Of a stretch of DNA of 64,000 nucleotides, positions 11,000 through 22,959 are shown one piece after another (within the stretch, counting starts at the first letter, position 1; each line of letters opens with the position of its first letter). The notes beneath the pieces were generated by a model. That model saw only the letters and a list, made by a program, of their open reading frames with translations, did not search any database and was not told the origin of the DNA. The stretch is from Trema orientale (taxonomy: Eukaryota; Streptophyta; Magnoliopsida; Rosales; Cannabaceae), in contig JXTC01000106.1 of assembly GCA_002914845.1 (NCBI GenBank), positions 495,747-559,746 of the forward strand, written 5' to 3'. The position numbers were made by a program, and so were the translations under genes.

Positions 11000-13900
11000 A
11001 TGGGCGTGGACATGTCGAATACTCCACCGAATTCTCGTACCAAAGACTACTTTGCTTCACCAGCTCTTTCTCTTAGCCTTGTAAGAAAACCCTTCTGAGC
11101 TCTCGTCCTAATTTCTAGTATCAGTATGGTATACTCTATTTTTTAAGCTTATTTAGATTTTTTTTTTTTTTTCAATTGAAGGCTGGAATTTTTCGCGATG
11201 CGGGGAAGGCGGCGGCGGCGGCGGCGGCGGTGAATATGGAAGTGGAGGAAGGGGATGAAGGGAGTGGTGGAGGAGGAGGAGGCGGCGGCGGCAGCGGGCG
11301 GAAAGACGACACGATACTAGAGATTAGCAGCGAGAATTCGGGGCCCGCGAGGTCGAGATCAGATGACGACTTTGAGGCTGAGGGTGAGGAGGATGATGGA
11401 GATGGAGACAAAAGCAAAAAAAAGAAGAGAAAGAAGTATCATAGGCATACTGCCGAGCAAATTAGAGAAATGGAAGCGTAAGTATAATATTTTAGTTCTA
11501 TTTCTTTTTTTTTTTTTTCTTTTTTTGAGTGTTACCTTTTTTCCTATTTAATTACAGGCTTGATTTTTTTTTTTTAATGTTTTGCTTACACTATGATATA
11601 ATTTCTTTCTGTTTCCTTTCTCTTTGATTGATAGCAAAAACTTTATGTATACGAAGAGATAAATTAGTTTCATGGGCAACTTTTTATTTTACAAAAGGGG
11701 TATATTATGCCCTGCTATTTGGTTACTTAGTATTAGGTGGGGCAGCTATGATATTGTGTAACTTTCGAGTTCAATGAATACTATATACAAGGGTACAGTG
11801 TTTTAGGTGGATATGATATCGAAAGCACATGATTTTGCTAATTGGTCGGTTAGAATCACTTTATGTTTTGCAGTCTAATATGGCAGCTTTAATGGTAAAC
11901 TTTACATTGTACGATGTACTAGTGCTACTTACTCAAAAGGATATATACTAGTTAATGACAGCCTCAAGAAACAAAATGTCTTTTTTAAAACAAATAAAAT
12001 GCTAATCTTAATTGTTTTCAATATAAATAACATACACAACATTGTCTATAGTTAATATATTTGTTTATTTTTGTGTAAAAACTTCAAAAAGGTTAGAGGG
12101 TCTTTGTCCCATCTAAAAAAAATTTGTTTGTTTTGTAATCATCAATATTGGTCGGCAATTTGTCAGTGACTGGCAATGGAATTTGGCAGCTTCCGTTGTC
12201 ATAGTTGTAACGCATAACCAATGTATATCATATGATCTTAAAATGGTTAGCTTTTTACAATATGAATGAATTATAATGAATAATGAATTGAGTACACTTG
12301 CAGGCTATTCAAAGAGTCGCCTCATCCCGATGAGAAGCAAAGACAACAACTGAGCAAGCAATTGGGCCTTGCTCCAAGACAAGTCAAGTTTTGGTTCCAA
12401 AATCGTCGAACCCAAATCAAGGTAGTCTCATTTGTCAACATCCCAATTCCATTGTCATATATATACTTTTACAAGCATTATTTTTATTATTTTATTTTGT
12501 TACATTTTTTAATTGATATGTTGTAAATGTCTCGTGACCAATAATGGGTTACGATTTTTTTTTTCTTTCTTTTCTAGGCTATACAAGAACGCCATGAAAA
12601 CTCGTTGTTGAAATCAGAAATAGATAGACTCCGAGACGAGAACAAGGCCCTTAGAGAGCAAATCAACAAATCTTGTTGTCCCAATTGTGGGACGGCCACA
12701 GTCAGTAAAGACCCGACCATTACAACGGAGGAACAACAACTACGTATTGAGAATGCCAAGCTCAAAGCCGAGGTAATTTTATATTCATTTTTTTTCGAAA
12801 TAAAAAATAGGCATAAACTCGAAAAATAAAGTTTACTAGAAATTATCCTTCTGTCCTTTTTTTTTTTAATTCCATTCGATAGATCTCAGTCTGTACATCA
12901 ATAAAATTTAGTTTTGAATTCCTTCTTTAATAAAGTTTATTGTTCACATAATTTGTCAGAATTTGACAACTAATACTGAAAAAATGGTATTAAAAAATAA
13001 ACTACAATTATCAAAGATGATAAACTCCTATTATATCTGTCTTAAACTATAGAAAAACAAGTAACAACTACACAACTCACCCTCAAGAAAAAGGAACTTG
13101 TTCAAATATGATAATTTATAAAATTCAAAAGAAAATATAGATAAATACAGTTCTCGGGAAGCGATCGGCGAAACCCGACTTGTATCGTCTTTTACTTTTT
13201 GTTACTTTAGATGCTTTAACAATAATCTTGTGCTTTCTTTGGGAAAATTGGCTAATACTTTAAGAGATTAGTTGTAAAATCAAATAAAATGAAGAATAAA
13301 TGAGAGGAAGAGATTATAGTGGCTTCTACGGTTTTTTTTTTTTTTTAATGTTCTCTCTTTTTGTGTACATTAAAGTACATATAATTAAACTTTAAACTTA
13401 AAAAAAAAAAAAAAAAGCGTTCGCTATATAAATACATGACACAACTAACCATATAAGATCAATACAACGTAATACTGATTTTATTATTCTAGCTATGTAT
13501 TTCTAAAATGACGGAATTTTTTTTTTTAAATAAATATTTTTAGCTAATTGTAAGGAAAACAGGGTTATCTTCTTTATTTAAATAAAAATCCAGAGAAAGA
13601 TAAAAGAAAACATGCTTAAATAAAATTTTTATTTTTCTTAAAAAAATAATCTCGTTTCATGATAAATGACGTATATTTATATATGGTGCAGGTTGAGAAA
13701 CTGAAAGCAACCATAAGAAAGTACCCGGCGGGAACGGCGTCGCCGTCGTCTTCTTCGGTGGGGAATGACCAAGAGACAAGGAGCTCTTTGGAGTTCTACA
13801 CAGGGATATTTGGACTGGAGAAGTCGAGGATCATGGAGATTGTGAATCAGTCCATGGAGGAGCTCATAAAGATGGCAACAGCCGGAGAACCGCTGTGGAT

Positions 13901-16632
13901 TCGGAGTGTCGAAACGGGTCGCGAGATACTTAACTACGACGAGTACTTGAAGGAGTTCGCCGTCGAAAATCCCACCAAAGGACCAAAAAGATCCATTGAG
14001 GCATCCAGAGAGGTCGGCGTCGTCTTTGTGGATCTTTCTCGCTTGGTTCAGAGCTTCGTGGACGTGGTAATTAATTATTAATCACTCAAAAATAAAACAA
14101 ATTGAAATAAAAAAGAAGAAAAGGAAAAACTCTTGTTTTTTTATTTCGTGTGATAAAAACCTGCACCAATATATGACATGATTTTTTAAACAACCATTTT
14201 GGTGCTGTTTTCAAACAATCATTTTGGTGCTTTTCTAAGATTTTTAAGTCAATTTATTTCTGGTGAATGCTCTTACTCTTAAATTAACGTCACAATCTAA
14301 TTAAATGAAGCGGCTCATACACAAACATATATGCTTTTCTTTAATGATGCTTTGTTTTGTAATCAGGAATTTCTTAATTTGTATCGCTTGTATTTGTATC
14401 AAACAATTTAATGCAATGAAGATTTACCTTTTTTTCATTTAAAAGAAAGTCTAATTGAGTGAATAAAAACATGGTAGAAATAAGTGTTTCAATGAGAAAA
14501 AAACAGAGTTTAATTAAATTTTGTTGAATATATATATATATTTATAGACGATTTGCATATAATAAGGACTCTTGGTAACATTTATGTGCTTTTGTTTGTA
14601 AACATGAAAAATAGTAGTGTTTAATCTTTGAGTACTTTGGTTTGATCAGAATCAATGGAAGGAGATGTTTCCATTCATGATATCTAAGGCGGCCACAGTC
14701 GATGTCATCTCCAATGGTGAAGGGGATAACAAGAATGGTGCCGTACAGTTAGTGAGTCTAGTACATATACTTTGTATTTATTTTCTAAGATAACAAAAAC
14801 TGGTAGATATTTTCTATATATTTTAGTTTATTAGTTTTGATTACTAGTTAAAATTTTGTATTTGTGGGTGTAGATGTTTGCAGAGCTGCAAATGCTGACT
14901 CCAATGGTGCCCACTAGAGAAGTCTATTTCGTCCGGTATTGCAAGCAATTAAACGCGGAGCAGTGGGCCGTCGTTGACGTTTCCATCGACAAAGTGGAAG
15001 AAAACATTGATGCCTCCTTGGTCAAATGCCGAAAACGTCCCTCGGGTTGCATCATTGAAGACAAATCCAACGGCCATTGCAAGGTATCGAGTATGTTCAA
15101 TCAATATAATTAGTCATCTGAATTAGCATTTTTAATAAATAATCAGTACTTCTAATTAATCACAAGAAAGAAATACAAGATTTTACATGAAGGGTATTCA
15201 ACCAATTCTTCAACTGATTACATCAAACACACAATTTCAAAACACCCAATTTGCATAAAATTATCAGAAATACCACTTTTTTGATTGTTGGTTCCGGTCA
15301 GGGAATGGAAAACAACTCGAAAATGAGAACGGAAACATAGGGAGGTGAAAAATGATAAGTGGGGTCTTCTTAATATGGTGACTACTAATTTACAGGTGAC
15401 TTGGGTTGAGCACTTGGAATGCCAAAAAAGCACAGTCCATACAATGTACCGTACCATTGTAAACAGCGGGTTGGCATTTGGAGCTAGACATTGGATTGCT
15501 ACACTGCAACTTCAATGTGAAAGGCTGGTATTTTTCATGGCAACCAATGTTCCCATGAAGGATTCAAGTGGTAATGCTTCGAAGTATTTTAAAGTTTTCG
15601 AGAGCTAATGTAAGGAATGAGACTAAGAGTTGAGTCTTTTATTTACGAGAACTAGTTGCTGAACATTATTAGGTGTAGCCACTCTCGCTGGGAGGAAAAG
15701 CATACTGAAATTGGCGCAGAGAATGACATGGAGTTTCTGCCGAGCAATTGCGGCGTCAAGCTACAATACTTGGACCAAAGTGTCCAGCAAAACAGGGGAG
15801 GATATAAGAATTGCCTCTAGGAAGAACCTGAACGACCCTGGTGAACCTCTTGGAGTCATACTTTGTGCTGTTTCTTCAGTATGGTTGCCTGTCTGCCCCC
15901 ATGTGCTATTTGATTTCTTGAGAGATGAAACTCACCGGAATGAGGTTTGGCCCTGCTTCCTCTGTTTGCACTGTACTTATGGTCATCTAAGAAAACTTGT
16001 TTGAGTAATTGTTTCGAGTTTTGACGGCTTTAATTGTGTGAAAATTTCAGTGGGACATAATCACAAGTGGAGGTTCAGTTGAAGCAACCATGGCCAACTT
16101 AGCCAAAGGACAAGATCGTGGCAATGCAGTTTCCATCCAGGTAAGCCCCGGTCAATAAGCAGATTCTTTTTATTGTGAATTTGATTCTTGATATTCAAAC
16201 AAAACCACACAAATCCAGCACTTGAGATTGACTGGGATTTCGAAATTGTAGACGGTCAACTCCAAAGAAAACAACATGTGGATACTCCAAGATTGCTGCA
16301 CCAATGCTTATGAATCCATGGTGGTCTATGCTCCAGTGGACATTGCAGGAATGCAATCCGTGATGACCGGATGTGACTCGAGCAACCTTGCTGTGTTGCC
16401 ATCTGGGTTCTCAATCCTTCCTGACGGGATAGAATCAAGGCCTCTAGTCATCACCTCCAGGCCAGAGGAGAAAACTTCTGAAGGGGGATCTTTGCTTACA
16501 GTAGCATTCCAAATACTAACAAATTCCTCCCCAACAGCCAAACTAACTATAGAGTCTGTGGATTCTGTTAATACACTTATATCATGTACTTTGAAAAACA
16601 TTAAGACAAGCTTGCAATGTGAGGAGGGTTGA
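11000..16632 (+). CDS. GL2: GLABRA2-type HD-Zip IV transcription factor
   Basis: Eleven exons join in frame: 11000-11080, 11182-11477, 12304-12421, 12578-12772, 13692-14066, 14650-14751, 14874-15083, 15396-15570, 15673-15944, 16051-16140 and 16252-16632, giving 764 residues (Arabidopsis GL2 is about 747). All introns are GT..AG. The protein starts MGVDMSN and continues with a [16 protein letters not shown] block as in GL2. An alanine/glycine and acidic stretch follows, then a homeodomain (about 106-165, with [13 protein letters not shown]). After it come a leucine zipper interrupted by a CCPNCG loop (198-203), a START domain (about 265-500) and the HD-SAD region. GL2 controls trichome, root-hair and seed-coat cell fate as a nuclear DNA-binding dimer. 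Exon 2 carries GGC-type repeats coding for Ala and Gly runs. The next gene, RPS17, is convergent. No lesion was found. Confidence 0.96.
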
Positions 16633-17568
16633 TTTGATCTATAGTATAGCTTTACTAGTTAGGTAGACCGAGCAAATTAACTGTAAAGCATGTAGGTTTT
16701 TGCTTTAGCTAAGTTGTTAGTGGTATAAGCAAATTAGCTATTTTCAAGTGGGTTTGTTTTTGATTCATTATTTGGTTCAAAGGAAGGAACATCTGTAGTT
16801 AGCATTGTAGAGAAAATTATTATCCAAAGTCTACATGAATCTACAGAGATATTACCTTGTGTGTAATAAGATTATATGACAATTCTGATTGTATTCCAGC
16901 TCCCCATTACCAGTACATCAAAACCAAGAAATACAGTCACAGAACAATACCTCTGACTGTCAAAATTTCTACTCCAGATAAGCAAACTTCTAATCTAATG
17001 GCTCTATATTTAAACATGAATGTCCATGGTTTGCTCTCATAAGGTCCGGGGTCCGATTTCTCACATGGACTGCCTAGCAATATGCAAGATTTTCTTGTCG
17101 CCCAAAAATTGGTTCAGCGGGAGGACAAGTATCAAAAATATATGATCGATAGTCACCAAATTCGCAATTTTAACCGTTCCAAACTTTTTCACCCTCAACT
17201 CAATACCAGATGGTTCTCAACTCAAAAGCATTAATCAATATCTCCACTAGTCTTAGTCTAGGCCAAATACCAACTGAAAGAACAACCAAAAGAAGCCAAA
17301 TTGTGACATTCTGTCCGAAACCATTGGCAACCAACACCAAACAAGGAAACACAAAATTCCACAGAAGAATCACTAAACCCATTATCTAAATCCATCAAAC
17401 AACACCAATTTCAACCCAAAAAAAGCTCAAATTTATAAATGCTAAGTACCATTTCAAGATGGGCATCAAAGTACACACTAAATTTCATACTTTATCACAA
17501 CAAGTAAAATCAAACGCAATCAAATTCAATTCACAAACCAATCCGAGATATAAAAGAAACCCTCACTC
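16633..17568. other. Convergent spacer between GL2 and RPS17
   Basis: Presumably holds the two 3' UTRs. The short open frames at 16857-17042 and 17200-17382 show no recognisable domain. Confidence 0.5.
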
Positions 17569-18069
17569 TTAAGCCTGCCCCTGCTGAGACTCCAAGGGAA
17601 TCCCAAGCTCCTGGGGCACCGGTTCCTCTTCATCACGACCCTCTTTCTTGCTGGAATTCCTGCCGGGAACGGCAACCGCTACGAAGGTCTTGGTCTTGCT
17701 GATGGGCCTGCTCTTCTCGAGCTGGACAATGTCCCCAACCTTGAACTGGTTATCCGGGTCATGGGCCTGGTACTTCTTCTTCTTCCTGACCCGCCCCTTG
17801 TACTTGGGGTGAGGGGCTAAGCGCACCACCTCCACGGCCACGGTCTTGTCGCTCGTGGAGCAGACGACGCGGCCCCGCATGGACCTCATGGCCCGGATCG
17901 GAGGGAGGAATGAGGGGGGTGCCGGGGTCGGGCGGGCGAGAGAGGAAGAGGGTTTGGAGAGGAGAGGGAGAGGAGTGGAGCCATGGAGGAAAGGGGTGGT
18001 AATGGTGGTGGTGGAGAGCTTGAGGGAGTGTAATGGAGGAAGCTGCAGAAGTGAGGCTGTGAGAGACAT
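17569..18069 (-). CDS. RPS17: Chloroplast 30S ribosomal protein S17
   Basis: A single-exon frame of 166 residues starting at 18069. Residues 1 to about 60 form a Ser/Thr/Pro/Leu-rich chloroplast transit peptide. From about 61 (MRSMRGRVVCSTSDKTVAVE) the S17 OB-fold begins. It includes HPKYKGRVRKKKKYQAHDP and the family signature GDIVQLEKSRPISKTK. The C-terminal tail (KEGRDEEEPVPQELG) is acidic and typical of plastid S17. The protein binds 16S rRNA early in small-subunit assembly in the chloroplast. It is convergent with GL2, the same order as Arabidopsis At1g79840/At1g79850 (from memory). The overlapping opposite-strand frame at 17846-18118 is a shadow. Confidence 0.96.
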   Translation of the reverse strand: MSLTASLLQLPPLHSLKLSTTTITTPFLHGSTPLPLLSKPSSSLARPTPAPPSFLPPIRAMRSMRGRVVCSTSDKTVAVEVVRLAPHPKYKGRVRKKKKYQAHDPDNQFKVGDIVQLEKSRPISKTKTFVAVAVPGRNSSKKEGRDEEEPVPQELGIPLESQQGQA

Positions 18070-18239
18070 TTCTTTCAGTTTTGGTGGATTTTGGGTTCCG
18101 TTGAGGAGGAGAAGATAAAAATAAAAAAGGATGAGGTCTAGTCACTAGTGATTTTCTTTGGATTGGGTGCAGTGGGGTAGGCCGTAGAGGGCAAATGGGT
18201 CCCACCAAAAGGACTAGTCCTTCCTCATGCGTGATTTAA

Positions 18240-18400
18240 GGCCTGTATGCCATTGTTTTTTATTTTCTGTTTTAAGAGTTGTGTTTTCAGAATTGAAAAC
18301 AAAAACTGTTTTAGGGTTTATAATGTTTTCAGAAAACAATGGATGTTTGGTAAATGTTTTCTAAAAATATTTTTTAGGAAAAAAAAATTATATGAATATA
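18240..18400. mobile_element. Terminal repeat arm of a PIF/Harbinger-like element
   Basis: GGCCTGTATGCC at 18240, preceded by TTA plus one A, opens an arm rich in GTTTTCAGAA-type motifs. It is inverted relative to 21440-21656, whose outer end is GCCAAACAGGGCC followed by TTA. It may be the left end of an element closing at 21656, but it interleaves with the 19051-21790 element instead of nesting cleanly. Confidence 0.45.
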
Positions 18401-18439
18401 AAAAATCATCTTTGCATTGTAAAAAAAAATATTTAGAGA

Positions 18440-18960
18440 GAAAAAATCAAGAGAGAGTTACTAGATATAAATTCAAGTAAAGGAATGAGGAGAAAGAAAG
18501 TCACAAGAAAAAAGATAATGAAAGATAATAATGAGAGAAAAAGTGATAAGAGAGAATATGGAAATAAAAAATGTTGAGAAAGATAGAAGAAGAAAAAACT
18601 AATGAAAACACACAAGAAAGAGAAAATGACAAAAATACATCGGGATAAAAAATAAAGACAAAAAAAGTTATAAAAAACAAAGTAGTAATAAAGAATGAGG
18701 AGAGATAATTTGATTAAAAAAATAAAGGAATAGAAAATAATGAGAGAAAAAGTGATAGAATAACATAAGGAGAGAGAAAATGATGAGAGGGGATGAGGAG
18801 AGAGAAAATAGTGAGAGAGAATGAGGAGAGAGAAAATAATGAGAGAGTATGAGGATTGAGAGAATGAAGAGAGAGAAAGTGATAAGAGAGAGTGAGGAGA
18901 AAGAAAGTGGTTAGAGAAAGTGATGAGAGAGAACTATGTAAGAAAATGTGTATATGAAAG
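18440..18960 (+). repeat. Purine-rich degenerate GAGAGA/AATGA repeat
   Basis: About 520 bp in which the plus strand is almost only A and G with scattered T. Units such as GAGAGAGAAAATGATGAGAG are repeated loosely. Open frames here are low-complexity artefacts. Confidence 0.8.
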
Positions 18961-19050
18961 TCATATGAAAGAATTTTTATTTTTTTTAGAAAAAGAAAAA
19001 GTTAAGAAAACACCTTGAAAACAACATTTTGTTGTTCTCTGAATTTTTTA

Positions 19051-21790
19051 GGGGGTGTTTGGCATGCACACTAAAAAACTGTTTTCTGTTCTAAAAAATA
19101 AAAAATTGTTTCCTGAGAACAATTAGAGTCGTTTGGCCCTGCTTTTTGGGAACAACTTTTAAAAACAAAGTCTGAAAAAACAGAGAATTCGGGAAACATC
19201 ATTTTGATGTTTTCATTTGTTCTCTGAAAACTCAGAGTTACTCAAAAAACTTTGAGATTCCTTCTCTTCTCTAGACCAGCGAGCTAAACGTGAAGCTAAG
19301 CTCTGAGATCGTGCATCGTCTCCAGCATTTCGGCTCCATCTCTGGCGTTTCAGCTCTATCTCCGGCTGTTAGCCTCATCTCCAGCACTTCGACTCTGTTC
19401 ACCTCATCTCCAGTGACCCCTCAACGTAACAGGTCTCTCTCTCTCTCTCTCTCTATGTGTGATCTGGAATCCTTGATTAGAAGTTCCTTATCAAAAACTC
19501 TCTGATTTGAAATCCTTGATTTGAAGCCCCTTATCAAAAACCCTTGATTTGAAAGCCCTAAAATGTTCATTTTTTTATGATCTGAAAACTTGTCTATGGA
19601 AACTCACTTCATTCCTATCTCGTCTTGAACCCAAGCTCTTAGCAGATTCTCTTGTGCACTTTTAACTTGAGCATTAGTTGTTGATGATGTACGACTACCT
19701 ACAGGAAAGTTTTCTCGTTTATATATGTGAATTTGGAGGCTTTTGATATGAAATTTGTGTTATTTTGTATAAGGTATTTGGTATCCATGACATATTTTTA
19801 ATCTACAAGCTGATGCTTGTGCTCCTTTTTTATTTTTTTTTTTAATATGACTTTTGTTCAATTTTTGTGTTATAACTTGATGCTTGAATGTATGTTATAA
19901 TATTGGGTTTGAGTTGTGTATCAGGGATTGATTCTATATTTTATTGGTTATGTGTTTCCTAATGATATATGATATATTATTTTCAATGATATCAGGAACA
20001 TTGACAACCCTTTATTTTTTTCAAAATTTTTTTGATGTGTATTTGTTTAGGTCTATTTAAGGATATAAGATGTTCGATAAAATATTTCAGTGAGTCTAAA
20101 TCTAAGATTTATGTTCTTTCAAGAGCTCAGCTTGACATTGCAGCTTTGTTTTGCTTTCTCTCCGTTAATGTGTATGGGTTATGCTCTTTTTTAGCAAAAA
20201 GTTCATGCTACTCAGCTTTAGATGCAGTGATGCAGACCTTGCTCTCTGTTTTATAACCACTTTGTAATTTTTAACATCTAATAAATAGCTAAAGGGTAAT
20301 GTTAAGTTAAAGGAAGTATCAGGCTGTAAAGAATAGCTAAGTCCTCATCGAACATACTTAGTGTGAAGTTCATTATTGTTAACAGATTAAAGTTGACATA
20401 ACAATTAGACATTTCCTTATAGAAAACAGTTTATAGTGACAGTGTCAAGTTGGAATGTAAACATATATTGTTGCCTCAGAAGCATTTGTCAAAGAAATTA
20501 TCTTAGTTCTAGAAGCAATTGTTGCCTCAGTTTATGAGTTGGAGGCTTTTACGTTTTTCTTGAAAATGAGAAAAGCCAATGTAAAACCTACTAGATCTAC
20601 TTTAGGAAGTATCTTAAGTGCAATTGCTAGTTTAGCAGCTTTAAACTATGGCTTATTTGTTTACGCTCATGCGGTTAAACAGGGCTTGGATTCTAATTTT
20701 TATGTAGGAAGTTCTCTGATTAATATGTATGCCAAGTGTGAGCAAGTGAATGCACATAATGGGCATGTCTTTCTTTTTTTTTTTCCGGTTTTCTCAAATT
20801 TTCTGTAATTGTTCAAGTTGAAGGATTATCTGTTACTCCTTCACTATGTATTTAACAAAAAAAAAAAAAACTAAAGCCAGCAAAGGAGCATCTGGGGCAC
20901 TATCAGATTGTAATTAGTTTACTGTTGAAGTTAACAGGGGAAGAAGATGTTTACTATCTGTCACAAAAACCAAAAAGTCAATTAATTAGTCAATGATAAT
21001 ATTTAATTTTTGATATTATGTATCTTTTCTTTGTGAATAATTCCTGAGTTGTTAGTTTTATTTTAGAACAGGAAGAGGACAGCTTAGTAGTGATGTGACA
21101 GTTGTTATATATGAATCAACTATAATAGGAATTAGTTAGGTATATTGTATTAATTAACAATTAATATTTGATCACTTTTATTTGGACATCGTATAGAGTA
21201 ATGAGTGTGTTTCAATCACGTTAAAAAAGTAACTACTTTAAAATTTATTTAATCGTTGAAAATTTAAATAAAGTATTATTTGTTATATCAATTTGTCTTT
21301 TTCACAGAATTAAAATTAGTTTGTTATAATTAAAAAAAATAAAGTTCAATAAGGAGAAAATTATTTGAGGTTGTATAATTATATGAGATTGTAATTTTTT
21401 TATTCTAATTTTGGTCAATATTTCCTAATTTTTTTACAAAAGAAAAAAAAAAGTGTTTTCTAAAAGCTAGAGTTGTTTTTGCTATCCAATTTGCTATCCA
21501 AACGTGTTTTTTGTTTTTTGTTTTCTAAAAATTGTTTTCAAAAAATATTTGCCAAACACCTCTTGTTTTCTGAAAATATCAGAAAATAATTTTTGTTCTC
21601 ATTTCTGAAAACACAACTCTGAAAACAAAAAATAGAAAATAATGCCAAACAGGGCCTTAGTTTTCTTTAACTCTGTTTTTAAAAACTGTTCTCAGAGAAC
21701 AATGCCAAACACCCTTATTTGTTCTCAGAAAACAGTTTTCTGTTTTTAAAAACAAAAAACTGTTTTTTAGTTATGATGCCAAACAGCTCC
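19051..21790. mobile_element. PIF/Harbinger-like element with TTA target duplication and captured PPR piece
   Basis: Left end GGGGGTGTTTGGCATGC (after TTA at 19048-19050) is inverted against right end GATGCCAAACAGCTCC (before TTA at 21791-21793). Further ends sit inside. On the left, TTA 19123-19125 is followed by GAGTCGTTTGGCC. On the right, GCCAAACACCC precedes TTA 21715-21717 and GCCAAACAGGGCC precedes TTA 21657-21659. A 3-bp TTA duplication and G/C-rich TTTGGCA ends fit PIF/Harbinger or Tourist-type elements. No transposase was recognised, so this is non-autonomous and nested or tandem. It contains a GC-richer piece at 19260-19510 and a PPR fragment at 20539-20760. Confidence 0.6.
20539..20760 (+). 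pseudogene. Captured PPR gene fragment
   Basis: The frame reads LEAFTFFLKMRKANVKPTRS, then LGSILSAIASLAALNYG, then HAVKQGLDSNFYVGSSLINM and YAKC. This is an L/S-type pair of PPR motifs lacking both ends of any protein. It has no start, is followed by T-rich DNA, and lies inside the TTA-flanked element. Capture by that element is the simplest reading. It does not overlap in content with the PPR 3' end at 485-1066, so a common source cannot be tested here. Confidence 0.75.
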
Positions 21791-21793
21791 TTA

Positions 21794-22404
21794 GTTTCTG
21801 TTTTTGTTTTTAGAGTTCATAAGGAGCAAATTTCATAGGAAAAACTAGGTAGAATTCATAAAAGAGCAACTGAGTCAATTTTTACAAAGAATAATGTCAA
21901 AGGGTTTGGTTTTTTTTTTTTGGGGGGTTATTATACATAAATTAGCACATACTCACATACACACTCAATAATTATAGACCAATTAAACTAGTTTAATTAC
22001 AAAAAAATATCATACTTTACAATTTTAACTTAGATATTTGGACTCTACAAAATAATACCGTAAAATAAATAATTTATAAAAATTAATATCTAAACTAATT
22101 TTTGACTAATTTTGGTATTAATACCATAATAATATCTTCCATTAAAATTTGTGTTCTTGTTGTTCTCTAGTAAAAATACTATTGTCTTTTCATTATAAAA
22201 TAATTCAAAAAAAAAATAATACAAGTACCAACTTTTACAAATTCATAATTTTATGATATTATTTTGTAAAGTTCAAATAAAATGTGATATTTGTAACAAT
22301 GTATTAAGACTACATGCGTGTAGTCGCTAGTAAATTGTTTCTTTCTTACGTTTTGCTGGTTATAGCAATTATTGCTGTCCAGAATTTATCAAGGGTTATT
22401 GTTT
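21794..22404. other. Intergenic DNA, nothing recognised
   Basis: AT-rich, without genes or clear repeats. Confidence 0.4.
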
Positions 22405-22812
22405 GGAGAAATTACACCATATACGGTGTTTGAGAAAAAAATTTAAAAAATACGGTGGTTTTGTATTTTTTAAGGTGCAGTACGGTTTTTATTAGAAAAA
22501 TCCCATTTTTTAAAAAATATTTAGAAAAATACCATTTTTTAAAACAGTAACTGGTTTCTGGTAACCAATTTCTGGAAACTGGTAATTAGTAACCAAAGAT
22601 ATTTATAACTAGTATATAACTAGTAACCAGTAACTAGTAACCAGTTTCCAGAAACTGATAACTAGTAACTATTTTAAAAATAGTATTTTTCTAAATATTT
22701 TTTAAAAAATGATATTTTCCTAATAAAAACCGTAAGAAAATTGGAAAAAAATGTGACTTTCGTATATTTGTAATTTTTTTTTAGTTTTTGTAGGTATAAG
22801 TGTTAGAAACCC
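22405..22812 (-). mobile_element. MITE of the TTACTAGTTAC family, copy 1
   Basis: Ends: GGAGAAATTACACCATATAC at left, and at right the reverse of GGGTTTCTAACACTTATACC. Between them are arms with AAAAATAC(T)GTTTTTATTAG and a core of alternating CTAGTAAC/CCAGTTTC motifs with internal palindromes (CCAGTTTCCAGAAACTG). No protein coding. It is the same family as 23640-24048, 24817-25208 and 48648-49041. Confidence 0.7.
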
Positions 22813-22959
22813 TTATTGTTTCAACAAATCTTGAAAAGGTCTTGTGACGGCCCGCTGGACGAAGGAGCTTGTAAAAGACTAATCCACAACCTCTTAAAAG
22901 TCAAAATGGGCCGATATATTGGCCTTATCAGGGCTGTCAATTTAAACCACCCGGTTTGA

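Noticed and set aside
11172-11417. Minus-strand frame with poly-Pro/poly-Ala
   Set aside because: Antisense of the Ala/Gly repeat in GL2 exon 2.
17846-18208. Second frames over RPS17
   Set aside because: Shadows of the RPS17 coding sequence. The S17 signature lies only in the 17569-18069 minus frame.
18247-18615. Lys/Arg-rich and Phe-rich frames
   Set aside because: Low-complexity readings of the terminal repeat arm and the purine-rich tract.
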